Positions 1 through 12,215 are shown, counted from the stretch's first letter. The stretch: DNA of 38,237 nucleotides from Pseudorhodobacter turbinis (GCF_005234135.1 NZ_CP039964.1:2522501-2560737), one strand, 5' to 3'. The notes: generated from the sequence alone by a model not told the origin. Program-made: numbers and translations.

Positions 1-192
1 AAGCATCTGCTTCGAAGTGATATTGTTCCAAGTCTAGTACACTAACCGCTTAGATCCTTACGAGGATCGAAGCATGGGAAAGTATACAGCTTTTGACACT
101 TTGTTCTTTTATTAGAACAATTTGGACGGCCTTCTCGGGCCGTCGCCGGAATTGGTTGGGCTTTGACTTATGTCGGAGCCTTGCTCTTTCTG
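1..192 (+). other. 3' part of the 16S-23S rRNA internal spacer
   Basis: This is the transcribed spacer just upstream of 23S rRNA. No tRNA is left in the visible part; in this group tRNA-Ile and tRNA-Ala usually lie further upstream, outside the window. Two stem-loops can be seen: TTGTTCT (101-107) with AGAACAA (114-120), and GACGGCC (125-131) with GGCCGTC (138-144). They may help fold or process the precursor. The last bases (181-192) begin the long stem that brackets 23S. Confidence 0.8.
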
Positions 193-194
193 GA

Positions 195-205
<11 letters not shown>
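181..205 (+). other. 5' arm of the 23S processing stem
   Basis: Bases 181-205 can pair with 3022-3046 over 25 positions with one mismatch. A stem of this length enclosing 23S is the usual RNase III substrate in rRNA precursors. A similar shorter pair flanks 5S (ACGTTTCTT at 3192-3200 with AAGAAACGT at 3327-3335). Confidence 0.8.
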
Positions 206-3032
<2,827 letters not shown>

Positions 3033-3205
3033 TCCAGAAAAAGCAAGGTTCATATGAACCAAGCATTCGGAAATAAAGTCAAAAGCAAACATCACTACGT
3101 CACAAAGTGACGGCAGTGTAAGAACATGGAACAATGATAAAGCCGCATAGCTTTATCACTGATGTTGTTACTTCCTGAATACCTCAGGAAAACGTTTCTT
3201 TCTCG

Positions 3206-3321
3206 GTTTGGTGGTCATAGCGCGAGCAAAACACCCGATCCCTTCCCGAACTCGGCAGTTAAGTGCCGCCGCGCCAATGGTACTGCGTCTTAAGACGTGG
3301 GAGAGTAGGTCACCGCCAAAC
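3206..3321 (+). rRNA. rrf: 5S ribosomal RNA
   Basis: 5S rRNA of about 116 bases. The terminal helix pairs GGTTTGGTGG (3205-3214) with CCGCCAAACC (3313-3322). The conserved CCCGAACTCGG segment and the GAGAGTAGGTC segment are both present. It lies 170 bases after 23S and before tRNA-fMet, which is the standard order for an alphaproteobacterial rrn operon. The exact ends are accurate to within 1-3 bases. Confidence 0.95.
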
Positions 3322-3412
3322 CTAGTAAGAAACGTATCTCTCATAACGATGACAAAAATGACCCCAATCCTACACAAGGGGCACTATAGGGCCCAACAAA
3401 GCGCCCAACCGT

Positions 3413-3489
<77 letters not shown>

Positions 3490-3583
3490 AAATCCTAAAT
3501 GATATCAAAGACTTAAATGTTGAGCGTTTCGCTTGTGTATAAGCACACCCGTTTTACGTCAACGCCACGTCAACGTTTACAGA
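3490..3583 (+). other. Spacer between tRNA-fMet and the terminator
   Basis: No gene is seen. The nonamer ACGTCAACG occurs twice (3556-3564 and 3567-3575), separated by two bases. Confidence 0.5.
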
Positions 3584-3610
3584 GCCCCCCTGAAACCCAG
3601 GGGGCCTTTT
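3584..3610 (+). terminator. Probable rho-independent terminator of the rrn operon
   Basis: CCCCCTG pairs with CAGGGGG around a 5-base loop and is followed by C2T4. It is the first strong GC hairpin with a T run after tRNA-fMet, so it probably ends the rrn transcript. Confidence 0.75.
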
Positions 3611-3767
3611 GCGTTTGCGACGGGGCAATCCCCCGTGGCAACATCGCCGAATGATCGAGTTCCGCACCCTTCCCAATGACCATCTAGACCTCGCGCAGTC
3701 GTCAGGGTTTGATCGGGATCTGCGCGTGCTGTAGCACTGGTTGAAAACCTCGAGGTTCGACCGCCCT

Positions 3768-4208
3768 ATGCCTGACACCAAACCCCCACGAAACCTGACC
3801 CAGGTGCTTTGCCAACGGCTACAGCGCGAGATGCTGAAGGCCTGCCAAGATGTCGCTGCCCGCCATGGTCTCGTGGTCGAGGCCCAAGACATCACTGGCG
3901 TGGATCTGCGATGGGGTTTCGATGCAGCCTTCCGCGTGTCTATTCCTCTGCCAGATGGTACCGCCCTCGACCCGGAAAGGCTACGATTTGAGGCGCTGGC
4001 CGAGGCCTTCGGATTGTCACCCGCCGATTACGGCCGCCAGTTCAGCACTGCGCGCGAGCGGTTCAAGATCACAGGCATCGACCCCCGCCGCCCAAAGTAC
4101 CCGGTTTCGGCCGAACGCATCCCGGACGGGCAGGGGTTCAAGTTCACCTCCGACCAAGTGGCCCTGCTGTTGCAGAATGGTATGAGGGATGTAACGCCGA
4201 AGGAATAG
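3768..4208 (+). CDS. Conserved hypothetical protein of mobile-element type
   Basis: A 146-residue soluble protein with no signal peptide or membrane segment. I cannot name its family; similar proteins occur, as far as I recall, near phage or island genes in Rhodobacterales. The first half is helical and basic (about 1-35), and the C-terminal 50 residues are rich in Arg, Lys and Pro. The ATG at 3768 is preferred to an in-frame TTG at 3741, although neither has a strong ribosome-binding site. A 27-codon frame at 3651-3734 precedes it and may be a small gene or a remnant. Position directly after tRNA-fMet suggests the edge of a decayed integrated element. No integrase accompanies it. The function is unknown. 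Confidence 0.55.
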   Translation: MPDTKPPRNLTQVLCQRLQREMLKACQDVAARHGLVVEAQDITGVDLRWGFDAAFRVSIPLPDGTALDPERLRFEALAEAFGLSPADYGRQFSTARERFKITGIDPRRPKYPVSAERIPDGQGFKFTSDQVALLLQNGMRDVTPKE

Positions 4209-4419
4209 TAGTGTCGTGACCGGCCCAGACCTGCCGTTGACCGGTGATCCAAGTGCTGCATTGCAGCTTCCCTGAAGCAGCCGTTGGACACATCGTGCAG
4301 CATTTTGGTTGGTCAGAGGGCGGCTGTGCGGACGAAGCGGCCACATCTAGCAAAGTCACACGTCGATTGGTTGCTCGTCGGGTAATCGCCCCCTTTTTAA
4401 CGGGGTGCATCTGTAGAAC

Positions 4420-5253
4420 TTACGCGGCCATTTTCAGTTTCATAGCGGGTGTGATGCCGCCGATGCCCATGTTCGGGCGGTCGTTGTTATATGTCCAGAG
4501 CCATTGTGTGGCCTGATCCTGAGCCTCCTCGATGCTTTCGATGATGTATTGATCCAGCCATTCATGCCGAACCGTCCGGTTGTAGCGCTCGACATAGGCG
4601 TTCTGCTGGGGCTGTCCGGGTTGGATGTGCTGGATCGTAACACTATGTTTCTCAGCCCATTTTCTCAGTGTTTCGCTGATATATTCCGGCCCATTGTCGA
4701 CCCTGATCGTGCCCGGTTTTCCGCGCCATTCGATAATGCGATCAAGGCTGCGGATGACCCGTTCGGCAGGGAGCGAGAAATCAACCTCGATCCCCAGCCC
4801 TTCGCGGTTGAAGTCGTCCAACACATTCAAAAGCCGAAAAGCCCTGCCGTCGCCGAGGCGATCCGCCATGAAGTCCATGGACCAGGTCACATTCGGTCTG
4901 TTCGGGACCGCCAGAACGTCAGGCTTCTCCCGTTTCAGCCGCTTGCGCGGCTTGATGCGCAGGTTCAGTTCCAGCTCACAGTAGATCCGGTAGACCCGCT
5001 TGTGGTTCCACGGATGCCCCTTCACGTTGCGCAAATGCAGGAAACACAGGCCAAATCCCCAAGTCTTGCGCGCATCCGTCAGCCCTGTCAGCAGATCGGC
5101 GATCACCTCGTTCTCGTCTTTCAGCTTCGGGCTGTAACGATAGCAGGTCTCGCTGACCTCGAAGGCCCGGCACGCCAGCGCGATGCTGACGCCCCGTCGC
5201 TCTACCGCCGTTTCGGCCATCTCGCGGCGCTGAGATGGCCCCGTTACTTTTTT
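4420..5253 (-). CDS. IS3-family transposase, OrfB (DDE integrase domain)
   Basis: This is the catalytic part of the IS3-family transposase, about 277 residues when read from the frameshift site. An HTH_21-type region comes first ([14 protein letters not shown]), followed by the rve integrase core. The DDE triad is visible as the Asp of SMDFMAD, the Asp of VDNGPEY and the Glu of NAYVERYNR. It is made as an OrfAB fusion by -1 slippage at six adenines (minus strand, 5253-5248; A AAA AAG). An ATG at 5220 could also give a separate OrfB. The reading frame is unbroken to its TAA at 4420. The group appears to be IS407-like, by recall. Confidence 0.9.
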   Translation of the reverse strand, partial: KKVTGPSQRREMAETAVERRGVSIALACRAFEVSETCYRYSPKLKDENEVIADLLTGLTDARKTWGFGLCFLHLRNVKGHPWNHKRVYRIYCELELNLRIKPRKRLKREKPDVLAVPNRPNVTWSMDFMADRLGDGRAFRLLNVLDDFNREGLGIEVDFSLPAERVIRSLDRIIEWRGKPGTIRVDNGPEYISETLRKWAEKHSVTIQHIQPGQPQQNAYVERYNRTVRHEWLDQYIIESIEEAQDQATQWLWTYNNDRPNMGIGGITPAMKLKMAA

Positions 5254-5507
5254 CCGAGGGCTTCCTTCAATAAGTCCGCCTGCATGCTCAGATCTGCATA
5301 CATCCGCTTCAGCCTGCGGTTCTCTTCCTCCATGGCTTTCATCTGGCTGACCATGGATGCATCCATGCCACCATACTTCGCACGCCATTTGTAAAACGAC
5401 GCATTGCTCATGCCATGTTCACGGCAAAGCTCGGCCACCGGCACACCACCTTCGGCTTGGCGCAGGATCGCAAGGATCTGGGGTTCGCTATATCTGGTCA
5501 TTTTCAT
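5244..5507 (-). CDS. IS3-family transposase, OrfA
   Basis: An 87-residue DNA-binding subunit. Residues about 5-45 form a helix-turn-helix ([17 protein letters not shown], then [16 protein letters not shown]). Residues 50-85 form a heptad-rich leucine-zipper coiled coil ([15 protein letters not shown]) used for multimerisation. It ends LGKK-stop at the A6 slippery tract shared with OrfB, the usual programmed frameshift arrangement. The start at 5507 has a GGAG-type site a few bases upstream (GAGGAGATTTTGAATG). Confidence 0.9.
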   Translation of the reverse strand: MKMTRYSEPQILAILRQAEGGVPVAELCREHGMSNASFYKWRAKYGGMDASMVSQMKAMEEENRRLKRMYADLSMQADLLKEALGKK

Positions 5508-5579
5508 TCAAAATCTCCTCGTTCATCTTGCCGAGAAAATTCTACTTCCGCAGCCCCTTACTTTCGGGGGGGATTACCC

Positions 5580-5687
5580 AAACTGTGACATGGTGCTGAA
5601 ACCGAAGTCGCTGCTCGCCTCAAGAATCTCCTTCTTCTCCGTCTCGAGCATCGTGATTTTCAACACGGTTTTCTTTGGCTTTGTCAT
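5580..5687 (-). pseudogene. N-terminal stump of a small gene cut by the IS3 element
   Basis: From an ATG at 5687 a minus-strand frame reads MTKPKKTVLKITMLETEKK and then about 17 more residues before it runs into the IS end. The pattern (a basic beta strand, then helix, Phe-Ser-Thr-Met-Ser-Gln-Phe) resembles the start of a ribbon-helix-helix DNA-binding protein, such as a MobC-like or antitoxin-like protein. This is a guess from pattern only. The lost half is not recognisable on the far side of the IS. Confidence 0.35.
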
Positions 5688-6511
5688 AGGTTGGCTTCTT
5701 TCTAGCTGAGATGTCGTCTCCTTAAGATAAATGGGGTCGGCGAAAAAACATCAGTCGACCGCGACTGCATTGTGGATAACCTACCCGTAATCCACAATTT
5801 TTTGATAAGTCGACTGGGTGCTGTTTGCTCCTGTGATCTGGTGGGATCGGAACGCTCGAGTTTGGCGATCGATCAAAACACATGTCGGGGGTCCACATCT
5901 TGCAATGTCGGGTATATTTCAGGCTCTGACTTCCTAAGGGTTGTGCATGCCGATGGTTAGGAAATGGCGAGGATTTATTGGCGTACCCAAGGCCAGTCCT
6001 AGCCCGCCGTTGTTGGGGATCAGGCGTCAAAATCTGGTTGAACAATATTATCCAGTCCGATCAACTGCAAAGGACCGCTTTTTACGGATTTATAGGCTTT
6101 TACTTGGGAGAACCTAAGGCGCGGGACGGAATTCTTATTATCGGGCTGTGATTTTGATGAAATCGCTGAGCAGGTTCTAAGATTATTGTCCGATAAACGG
6201 GCTACAGGCTGCCAGCCATCGTCGCGCCAACTGGGTTCGAAACAGCAACGTCGACAACGCTTTTATCGTCGCCTTGTTTGCGCATAGCCCCTCTTTTGCG
6301 ACTAATGCGGTGTGGCCCTGCGAGTTCTGGAATTGGTCTTGGCGCGATGCCCAAGGTTCATGCTCGCAAGACGCTGCAATGCCGAGAACTGGCGCAATCG
6401 AGTTGCCTTGGGGCTGCCGCATCGGACGGCACTGGGTTTGGAAGCCTTAATGAAAATCCCTGCTCGGAAATAGTTTCTTGGCCTGCTCTCGTGGATGATG
6501 AGCGGAGGATT
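5688..6511. other. Gene-poor accessory stretch between two IS elements
   Basis: About 820 bases hold no reading frame I would defend. Short frames on both strands have irregular composition and no recognisable motifs. The one clear structure is the palindrome at 5769-5798. The segment is probably decayed plasmid or island DNA. Confidence 0.5.
5769..5798. repeat. Inverted repeat with DnaA-box-like arms
   Basis: ATTGTGGAT (5769-5777) and ATCCACAAT (5790-5798) are perfect 9-base arms around a 12-base spacer, followed by six T. The minus strand at 5771-5779 reads TTATCCACA, an exact DnaA-box consensus; the plus strand at 5788-5796 is TAATCCACA, one base off. It could be a terminator (stem plus T run) or part of a replication or partition site of a lost replicon. 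Confidence 0.5.
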
Positions 6512-7486
6512 GGCGTTGTTGCGCAACTCGCGCCTGAGGCATGAGTGCCCCTTACCCCGCTGACGTCATGCCACGCGGATGTGGAACTCGGCGGTCTGGC
6601 GGTCCGGGTCTCTCGCCATGATGCGTTCGCCGAAAGGATTTCAGGCAGCGCATCCTCGCCTCGATCCGGCTGCGGGTATGGTATCCGGTCCAGCGTTTCC
6701 AGAACGCTCGGCCATAGTATCGCGTTGCGCGCAGGGTTTCGTTGCGGGCGCGTGCCGCTCCGCAATCGTCTTTCCACAGGCGGCCGTTTTTCCGGATCGG
6801 AATGGCCTGCCGTTCGATGATGGCCTTGTGGCAGCGGCGCGTGTCATAGGCGCCGTCGGCAGTGACCGTGCCAATCTGCTCGCCTGCCGGGATCTGTCCG
6901 AGCCGGTCGCCATCACGGCTGGGGGTGAATTCCACGGGGCGGATGTCAGATGTGTCAGGGTCCATGGCGAGATGCTCTTTGCGCCACTGGCGGCGGCCCT
7001 GCACCCCGTGTTTGCGCGCCTGCCATTCGCCGTCGCCGAGGAACTTGATCTCGGTACTGTCCACGAGCAGGTTCAGCGGGCCATCCGCGCGGCGATAAGG
7101 GATCTGAACGGCCAGGGTCTCCTGCCTGCGGCATAGGGTGGAAAAGTCCGGCACGGGCCAGTCCAGGCCCGCCAGCCGCAGCAGGCTCGCCACCATCCCG
7201 GCGGTCTGCCTGAGCGGCAGCTTGAACAACACTTTGATCGACAGGCAGAATTGCATGGCAGCATCGGAAAATACCACAGGCCGTCCGGGGCGACCGTCAC
7301 GCGGTGCGCGCCAGACCATGTCCTTGTCGACCCAGATCAGCAGCGCCCCCGCTTGCGCAGCGACACGTTGTAGCTGGACCAGTTCGTCGTGCGGTAGCGG
7401 GCGGGAGATGGCTTGCTCATGCACCGCGTCTAACAGCATGGATTCGCAAAGTGAATCCTCCGTCGACGGACTTGGGCAACAATGCC
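6512..7486 (-). mobile_element. Decayed IS5-family insertion sequence
   Basis: The left end begins GGCGTTGTTGCGCAA (6512) and the right end, read on the minus strand, begins GGCATTGTTGCCCAA, giving imperfect inverted repeats around one transposase gene. The flanking bases do not match, so no target duplication is seen. The left end is identical over its first 11 bases to the IS5-type remnant at 23378, so both belong to one IS family in this genome. Confidence 0.8.
6552..7439 (-). pseudogene. IS5-family transposase, frameshifted near the C-terminus
   Basis: The protein has an IS5-type DDE core: the Asp of LLVDSTEIK, the Asp of VTADGAYD, and a C-terminal Y-x2-R-x3-E-x6-K signature (YHTRSRIEARMRCLK). 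After LKSF the frame shifts near 6635-6646. The +1 frame restores the expected GERIMARDPDRQTAEFHIRVA ending at a TGA at 6566. Compared with the remnant at 23432, about 18 residues are then missing (ALMNRFNALGTAEIERVA). By recall of relatives, one or two short in-frame deletions lie between the two Asp residues. The likely start is the ATG at 7439, inside the element. The copy is probably inactive. Confidence 0.8.
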
Positions 7487-7606
7487 CTCCATGAGACAAA
7501 AAGTTCATATCCCTGTCGCGGAGCTGTCACATGCAAGATGGATAACACGCTTGAGATTGGTGCCGATGATGCCGTTGGTGCCGACATATGTTCAAGGAGT
7601 TTTCCA

Positions 7607-9235
7607 ATGCTTATCCAACGTCGTCAAGCTCTTGGCCTACTGGGGGCCGCTACGGGTGCGCTGGCTTTGCCACGGATGGGGTTTGCCCAGTCGCAGCGCC
7701 GTTCAATCACAGTGGCGGTGCAAAAGATCACCAATAATAACACGCTCGATGTCTGGAACGAACAATCCAATGTTGGTGAGCGGGTGTTTTTCCCCAATCT
7801 TTGGGAAGGTTTGATCAACCGCAACTGGATGGGCGATCAGGGCGGCGTGCCGGGTCTGGCCACCGAATGGAAGCGGCTGGATGACAAAACCCTTGAGCTC
7901 AAGCTGCGGCAGGGTGTCAAATTCCACAATGGTGATGAGCTGACTGCTGATGATGTCGTCTTTTCCTTCTCGGATGAGCGTGTTTTTTCTGGAACGCAAC
8001 CGGACGGGGGCCAGACGCTTTATCCAGAAAATTTCAAGCCCAAGACTGCAAAAGAGCTTCCCGCCGCTGTTCCGGGTGTTGGTCGCCGCTTGTGGCCCGC
8101 GCTGCGCGGGGTTGAGGCCGTGGACAAATATACCGTGCGTTTCCACAATGCCTCGCCCGATGTGACGCTAGAGGGGCGGCTGATCGCTTTTGGCTCGCAA
8201 ATTGCCAACCGCCGCGCGTGGGAACAAGCCGCCACCTATGCGGAATGGGCAAATGCGCCAGTGACGACCGGACCTTACCGGGTTGCGGAATTCCGTCCTG
8301 ATGTTTCGCTGACACTGGTTGCACATGATGAATATTGGGGCGGTCGCCCTCCGTTGGACCAGATCCGCTTTGTCGAGGTTCCCGAAGTTGCCAGCCGCGT
8401 GAACGGCCTTTTGTCGGGCGAGTATGATTTTGCCTGCGACCTTCCGCCGGACCAGCTGGACGCGGTGCGCAACACTGCGGGTCTGGAAGTGCAGGGCTCG
8501 ACCATTCTGAACCACCGGATCCAGGTGTTCGACAAGACCCATCCCGTTCTGGCAGATCCGCTGATCCGGCGCGCGATGACCCATTCGATCGACCGCCAGT
8601 TGATCGTTGACGCGCTTTGGGACGGCCAGACCCGCGTGCCCGCCGGATTGCAGTGGGAATTTTACGACGACATGTTTGTCAAAGACTGGACCGCACCACA
8701 GTTCGATTTGGGGCTGGCGCGCGATCTGGTCAAACAGGCGGGCTACAACGGCGATGCCATCCCGTTCCGGGTGTTGAACAATTACTACATCAATCAGGTC
8801 TCGAATGCGCAGATCATGGTCGAGATGTGGAAACAGGCCGGTCTGAACGTCGAAATCCAGATGGTAGAGAACTGGGGTCAGGTGAATTCCCAAGACACGG
8901 CGCGGGGGGTGCGTGACTGGTCCAACTCCGCGACCTTCAATGATCCGGTATCCTCGATTGTGGCGCAGCATGGCCCGAATGGACAGCAGCAGCAATTGGG
9001 CGAATGGACAAATGTTGAGATGAACGAGCTGTCGAACTTCATGCAGAAATCCGTTGATCGTCCCGCCCGCAAGAAAGCCTTTACGCGGATGCTGGAGATC
9101 ACCGAGCGCGAAGACCCGGCCTTTCAGGTCTTGCATCAGAACTGCGTGTTCACCGGCATGAAGTCCGAGCTGAGCTGGAAAGCTGCACCGGCCTTCGCCA
9201 TGGACTTCCGCGCCGAAAACTGGCGCGCCTCCTGA
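7607..9235 (+). CDS. ABC transporter periplasmic substrate-binding protein, family 5
   Basis: A 542-residue extracytoplasmic binding protein of the SBP_bac_5 (dipeptide/oligopeptide/nickel) family. The N-terminus has a twin-arginine-like signal (QRRQALGLLGAATGALALP, ending near GFAQS). The family core follows: a WEGL...NRNW segment, then the LELKLRQGVKFHNGDELTAD block at about 100-125 that marks this fold, and the hinge region ITEREDPAFQ near the C-terminus. The ATG at 7607 is chosen because AAGGAG lies at 7594-7599; an upstream in-frame extension has no site and no signal peptide. It is the first gene of an operon with two ATPases, two permeases, a glycerophosphodiester phosphodiesterase and a HAD phosphatase, so the ligand may be a phosphodiester rather than a peptide (inference). 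Confidence 0.93.
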   Translation: MLIQRRQALGLLGAATGALALPRMGFAQSQRRSITVAVQKITNNNTLDVWNEQSNVGERVFFPNLWEGLINRNWMGDQGGVPGLATEWKRLDDKTLELKLRQGVKFHNGDELTADDVVFSFSDERVFSGTQPDGGQTLYPENFKPKTAKELPAAVPGVGRRLWPALRGVEAVDKYTVRFHNASPDVTLEGRLIAFGSQIANRRAWEQAATYAEWANAPVTTGPYRVAEFRPDVSLTLVAHDEYWGGRPPLDQIRFVEVPEVASRVNGLLSGEYDFACDLPPDQLDAVRNTAGLEVQGSTILNHRIQVFDKTHPVLADPLIRRAMTHSIDRQLIVDALWDGQTRVPAGLQWEFYDDMFVKDWTAPQFDLGLARDLVKQAGYNGDAIPFRVLNNYYINQVSNAQIMVEMWKQAGLNVEIQMVENWGQVNSQDTARGVRDWSNSATFNDPVSSIVAQHGPNGQQQQLGEWTNVEMNELSNFMQKSVDRPARKKAFTRMLEITEREDPAFQVLHQNCVFTGMKSELSWKAAPAFAMDFRAENWRAS

Positions 9236-9242
9236 CATCATT

Positions 9243-9267
9243 GGCGCGGCGGGTCTCTCGCCGCGCC
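9243..9267 (+). terminator. Intercistronic hairpin after the binding-protein gene
   Basis: GGCGCGGCG (9243-9251) pairs perfectly with CGCCGCGCC (9259-9267) around a 7-base loop, followed by CTTTGTTT. It sits between the binding-protein gene and the ATPase genes. Such hairpins commonly stabilise the binding-protein message or attenuate the rest of the operon, giving excess binding protein. The T run is weak, so full termination is unlikely. Confidence 0.65.
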
Positions 9268-9290
9268 CTTTGTTTAAAGGAATGCCTGAT

Positions 9291-10283
9291 ATGACATTTG
9301 TTTCAATCCGGGATCTGAAAGTCGCTTTTGACGGGGTTCAGGTTCTTCACGGTATAAATATGGACATTGGCCGTGGCGAGGCGGTCGGGCTGGTCGGTGA
9401 ATCCGGCTGCGGGAAGTCTGTTACCTGGCTGGCGGCCCTTGGTTTGCTTCCTGGCAAGGCGCGCGTTTCGGGCTCTGTCACCCTTGAGGGGCAGCAGCTG
9501 ATCGGCACAAAACGGGCTTCGGTCGAGGCCGTGCGCGGTGGCCGTATCGCGATGATCTTTCAAGACCCGTCATCCTCTTTGAACCCGGTGCGCAGCGTGG
9601 GCCATCAAATCGCCGAGAGTCTGGCCCTGCACCGCGCGATGGGCCGGCGCGCCGCACGGATTGAGGCCATCCGCCTTTTGGATATGGTCGGCATTCCCAA
9701 CGCCGCCCGACGGGTTGATCTTTACCCGCATGAGTTCTCCGGCGGGCAGTGCCAGCGTGTCATGATCGCAATGGCTTTGGCGGGCGAACCTGACCTGCTG
9801 ATTGCGGATGAGCCGACGACAGCACTGGACGCGACGATCCAGGCTCAGATCCTTGACCTATTGTCGATGCTGCGGCGGGAAACCGGAATGGCGATGGTCT
9901 TTATCAGCCATGATTTGGGCGCGGTTGGCGCGATTTGTGACCGCATCAACGTGATGTATGCCGGGCGGATCGTCGAAAGTGGCAATGTTTCGGCGATGTT
10001 CGATCATCCCCGCCATCCCTATACCCGCGGCTTGTTCGATGCGATCCCGCGTCTGGACGGGGCGCGCAACCGGTTGATCCCTATTCATGGTACCGTGCCA
10101 GACCCAAGCCAATTGCCCGCAGGATGCGTCTTTGCCCCGCGTTGCAGCAAGGCCAGCGCCTTTTGCAACAGCGAGCGCCCCGAACTAAAGCCACAACGCG
10201 ACGGGCGGCAGCTGGCCTGTTTCCATCCCGTCTTGCCGGTCCAAGCTGAGCCGGAGTTGCCCCGTCAAAGGGCCGTTGCATGA
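9291..10283 (+). CDS. ABC transporter ATP-binding protein, DppD type
   Basis: A 330-residue cytoplasmic ATPase of the peptide/nickel importer family. Walker A is GESGCGKS (36-43), the Q-loop is IFQDP (88-92), the signature is FSGGQ (148-152), Walker B is LLIADE (168-173) and the switch His is in SHD (205-207). The C-terminal oligo_HPY extension carries a Cys cluster ([14 protein letters not shown] ... CFHP), which in DppD-type subunits can bind an iron-sulfur cluster. The start at 9291 has AAAGGA about 9 bases upstream; the ATGs just upstream lack spacing for this site. It works as a heterodimer with the next gene, overlapping it by ATGA (10280-10283), which implies translational coupling. 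Confidence 0.93.
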   Translation: MTFVSIRDLKVAFDGVQVLHGINMDIGRGEAVGLVGESGCGKSVTWLAALGLLPGKARVSGSVTLEGQQLIGTKRASVEAVRGGRIAMIFQDPSSSLNPVRSVGHQIAESLALHRAMGRRAARIEAIRLLDMVGIPNAARRVDLYPHEFSGGQCQRVMIAMALAGEPDLLIADEPTTALDATIQAQILDLLSMLRRETGMAMVFISHDLGAVGAICDRINVMYAGRIVESGNVSAMFDHPRHPYTRGLFDAIPRLDGARNRLIPIHGTVPDPSQLPAGCVFAPRCSKASAFCNSERPELKPQRDGRQLACFHPVLPVQAEPELPRQRAVA

Positions 10284-11260
10284 CTGCCCTGATCGAAGCG
10301 CAAGGGCTGGTGCGTTGCTATGACGGGCCAAAAACCATGTTCAAATCTGGAGCCCCCGTGCGGGCGGTGGACGGGATTGATCTGACGCTCGCCCCCGGTG
10401 AAACGCTCGGGGTTGTCGGGGAAAGCGGTTCGGGGAAATCGACGCTCGGGCGTATGCTCTTGGGGATTGACCCCCCGACAGAAGGGCGGGTGCTCTTTGA
10501 CGGCCAGCCGATGCCACCGCTGCAAACGGCGGCTTGGCGATCGCTGCGCGCACAGATGCAGTTGATATATCAAGACCCGCTGGCGGCGCTCGACCGGCGG
10601 CTTACCATTGGTGACCAAATCGGCGAGCCGTTGGAGATCCATGGTCTGGCGCGCGGGTTTGAGCTGAAAGAGCGGGTCGCGGATCTGATGGCGCAGGTCG
10701 GTTTGCGGCAAGATCAGGGTGCGCGCTATCCGCATGAGCTGTCGGGCGGGCAGCGCCAAAGGGTGATCATTGCGCGGGCTTTGGCAACATCGCCACGTCT
10801 GCTGGTTTGTGATGAGCCGGTCTCGGCGCTGGATGTGTCCATTCAGGCGCAGGTGGTGAACCTGCTGCGCGATCTTCAGCAAACCCACGGCATCGCCATG
10901 ATCTTTATCAGCCATGATCTGAAAGTTGTGCGCAATATCTGTGACCGGGTGGCGGTCATGTATCTGGGCCGGATCGTCGAAGAGGCCTCCTCGGACGTGA
11001 TATTCGCACAGCCGTTGCATCCTTATACGCAGGCGTTGGTGTCATCGGTGCCCATCCCCGGCCAAGCCCTGGAAGGGCGTATATTGCTAAAGGGTGAGCC
11101 GCCGAACCCGGCACAGCGTCCGTCTGGTTGCAGCTTCCATCCGCGCTGTCGTTTCGCAACCCCGGCCTGTGCGGATACCGCGCCAAAGCTGTTGTGCGCA
11201 AGCCCGGACCGTAGCGCTGCCTGTCATTTGATTACCCCCCTGCGAGGTCAGGCCGCATGA
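10280..11260 (+). CDS. ABC transporter ATP-binding protein, DppF/OppF type
   Basis: A 326-residue ATPase partner of the preceding subunit. Walker A is GESGSGKST (47-55), the signature is LSGGQ (154-158), Walker B is LLVCDE (174-179) and the switch region is ISHD (210-213). A C-terminal Cys-containing oligo_HPY region ([14 protein letters not shown]) is present. DppF/OppF-type subunits characteristically begin with a longer loop before Walker A, as here ([17 protein letters not shown]). The gene overlaps the stop of the upstream ATPase gene by four bases. It energises uptake through the two permeases that follow. Confidence 0.93.
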   Translation: MTALIEAQGLVRCYDGPKTMFKSGAPVRAVDGIDLTLAPGETLGVVGESGSGKSTLGRMLLGIDPPTEGRVLFDGQPMPPLQTAAWRSLRAQMQLIYQDPLAALDRRLTIGDQIGEPLEIHGLARGFELKERVADLMAQVGLRQDQGARYPHELSGGQRQRVIIARALATSPRLLVCDEPVSALDVSIQAQVVNLLRDLQQTHGIAMIFISHDLKVVRNICDRVAVMYLGRIVEEASSDVIFAQPLHPYTQALVSSVPIPGQALEGRILLKGEPPNPAQRPSGCSFHPRCRFATPACADTAPKLLCASPDRSAACHLITPLRGQAA

Positions 11261-11285
11261 AACGCATGATTGAAAAGGCCAAGAT

Positions 11286-12215
11286 ATGCTAAGCTATATG
11301 CTGACCCGGTTGTTGCGGGCCGTCCTGACGATCTTGTTGGTCATGACCTTTGCCTTTATTGTGCTGCGCCTGTCGGGGGATCCTGCCTCGATCATGCTTG
11401 GACCGGATGCGCCAACGCTGAGCGTTGCGGCCTTCCGCGCGGAATGGGGGCTGGATGACCCGATCTGGAAACAATATCTGGCCTATCTCAAATCCATCGT
11501 TCAGTTGGATTTCGGCATCTCCATGCGCGACAGATCCCCCGCCATCAATCTGGTGCTGGAGCGGTTGCCCGCAACGCTGGCGCTGACTGTGCCAACCATG
11601 ATTATCCAGCTTGGTATCGGCATCCCTGCCGGGGTCTATGCGGCCCTGCACCGGCAAACGCTTGCGGATCGCGGTGTCATCATGCTGTCGATCTTCGGCT
11701 TTACAATTCCGTCCTTTGTCATGGGGCTTTTGCTGGTGATGGTCTTTGCCGTCATGCTGGGATGGCTGCCATCAGGCGGGCAGGACAGCTGGCGCCATGC
11801 GATACTGCCGATCCTGACCATGTCGGTGGGGGGCATCGGCATTCTGGCGCGGTTTTCACGCTCTGCCATGATTGAGGTTTTGGGCCAGCCCTATATCCGA
11901 ACCGCGATGGCCAAGGGGCTGAGCTGGCGGGATGTGGTCTGGCGGCATGCCTTGCCCAATGCCTCTGTGCCGATTGTCACCATTGTCGGCTTTATGGTCG
12001 GTTCGCTGATCGCCGGGGCGGTTGTGGTGGAGAGCATCTTTTCATGGCCGGGCATCGGACGGTTGTTGATCGTATCCGTGTCAAACCGCGATCTGGCCGT
12101 CGTGCAATGCCTGCTGCTGGTCATCGCCTCGGCCATGGTGATCGCCAATCTTTGTGTCGATTTTGCCTATGGCCTGCTTGATCCGCGGTTGCGCGCAAAA
12201 GCCGCTGCACATTGA
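11286..12215 (+). CDS. ABC transporter permease, DppB type
   Basis: A 309-residue inner-membrane permease with about six membrane spans. The first span starts at residue 5 (MLTRLLRAVLTILLVMTFAF). The family EAA loop that contacts the ATPase is near residues 205-235 (AMAKGLSWRDVVWRHALPNA). An N-terminal periplasmic domain, including DPIWKQYLAYL, lies between spans 1 and 2, as is usual for DppB. It follows the ATPase genes by 25 bases. The gene order binding protein, ATPase, ATPase, permease, permease differs from the E. coli dpp order but is frequent in Rhodobacterales. Confidence 0.92.
   Translation: MLSYMLTRLLRAVLTILLVMTFAFIVLRLSGDPASIMLGPDAPTLSVAAFRAEWGLDDPIWKQYLAYLKSIVQLDFGISMRDRSPAINLVLERLPATLALTVPTMIIQLGIGIPAGVYAALHRQTLADRGVIMLSIFGFTIPSFVMGLLLVMVFAVMLGWLPSGGQDSWRHAILPILTMSVGGIGILARFSRSAMIEVLGQPYIRTAMAKGLSWRDVVWRHALPNASVPIVTIVGFMVGSLIAGAVVVESIFSWPGIGRLLIVSVSNRDLAVVQCLLLVIASAMVIANLCVDFAYGLLDPRLRAKAAAH

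Larger units (their letters stand above)
4380..5579 (-). mobile_element. IS3-family insertion sequence, about 1.2 kb
   Basis: The ends carry imperfect inverted repeats: GGGTAATCGCCCC at 4380-4392 and, on the other strand, GGGTAATCCCCCC ending at 5579. Between them lie orfA and orfB of an IS3-family transposase on the minus strand. The bases flanking the two ends (CGTC on the left, AAAC on the right) do not match, so no target duplication is seen. The element may be old, or one flank may have been lost. Both frames look intact, so the element may be functional. Confidence 0.85.

Noticed and set aside
4504..5394. A 296-codon plus-strand frame
   Set aside because: It is the antisense shadow of the IS3 transposase; the minus strand shows the DDE motifs.
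7304..7606. N-terminal extension of the binding-protein frame
   Set aside because: It runs back through the IS5 element and lacks a signal peptide; ATG 7607 has both a ribosome-binding site and a signal peptide.
8168..9241. A 357-codon minus-strand frame
   Set aside because: It is antisense to the binding-protein gene, with no family motifs and atypical composition.
10265..11020. A 251-codon minus-strand frame
   Set aside because: It is antisense to an ATPase gene with full Walker and signature motifs.
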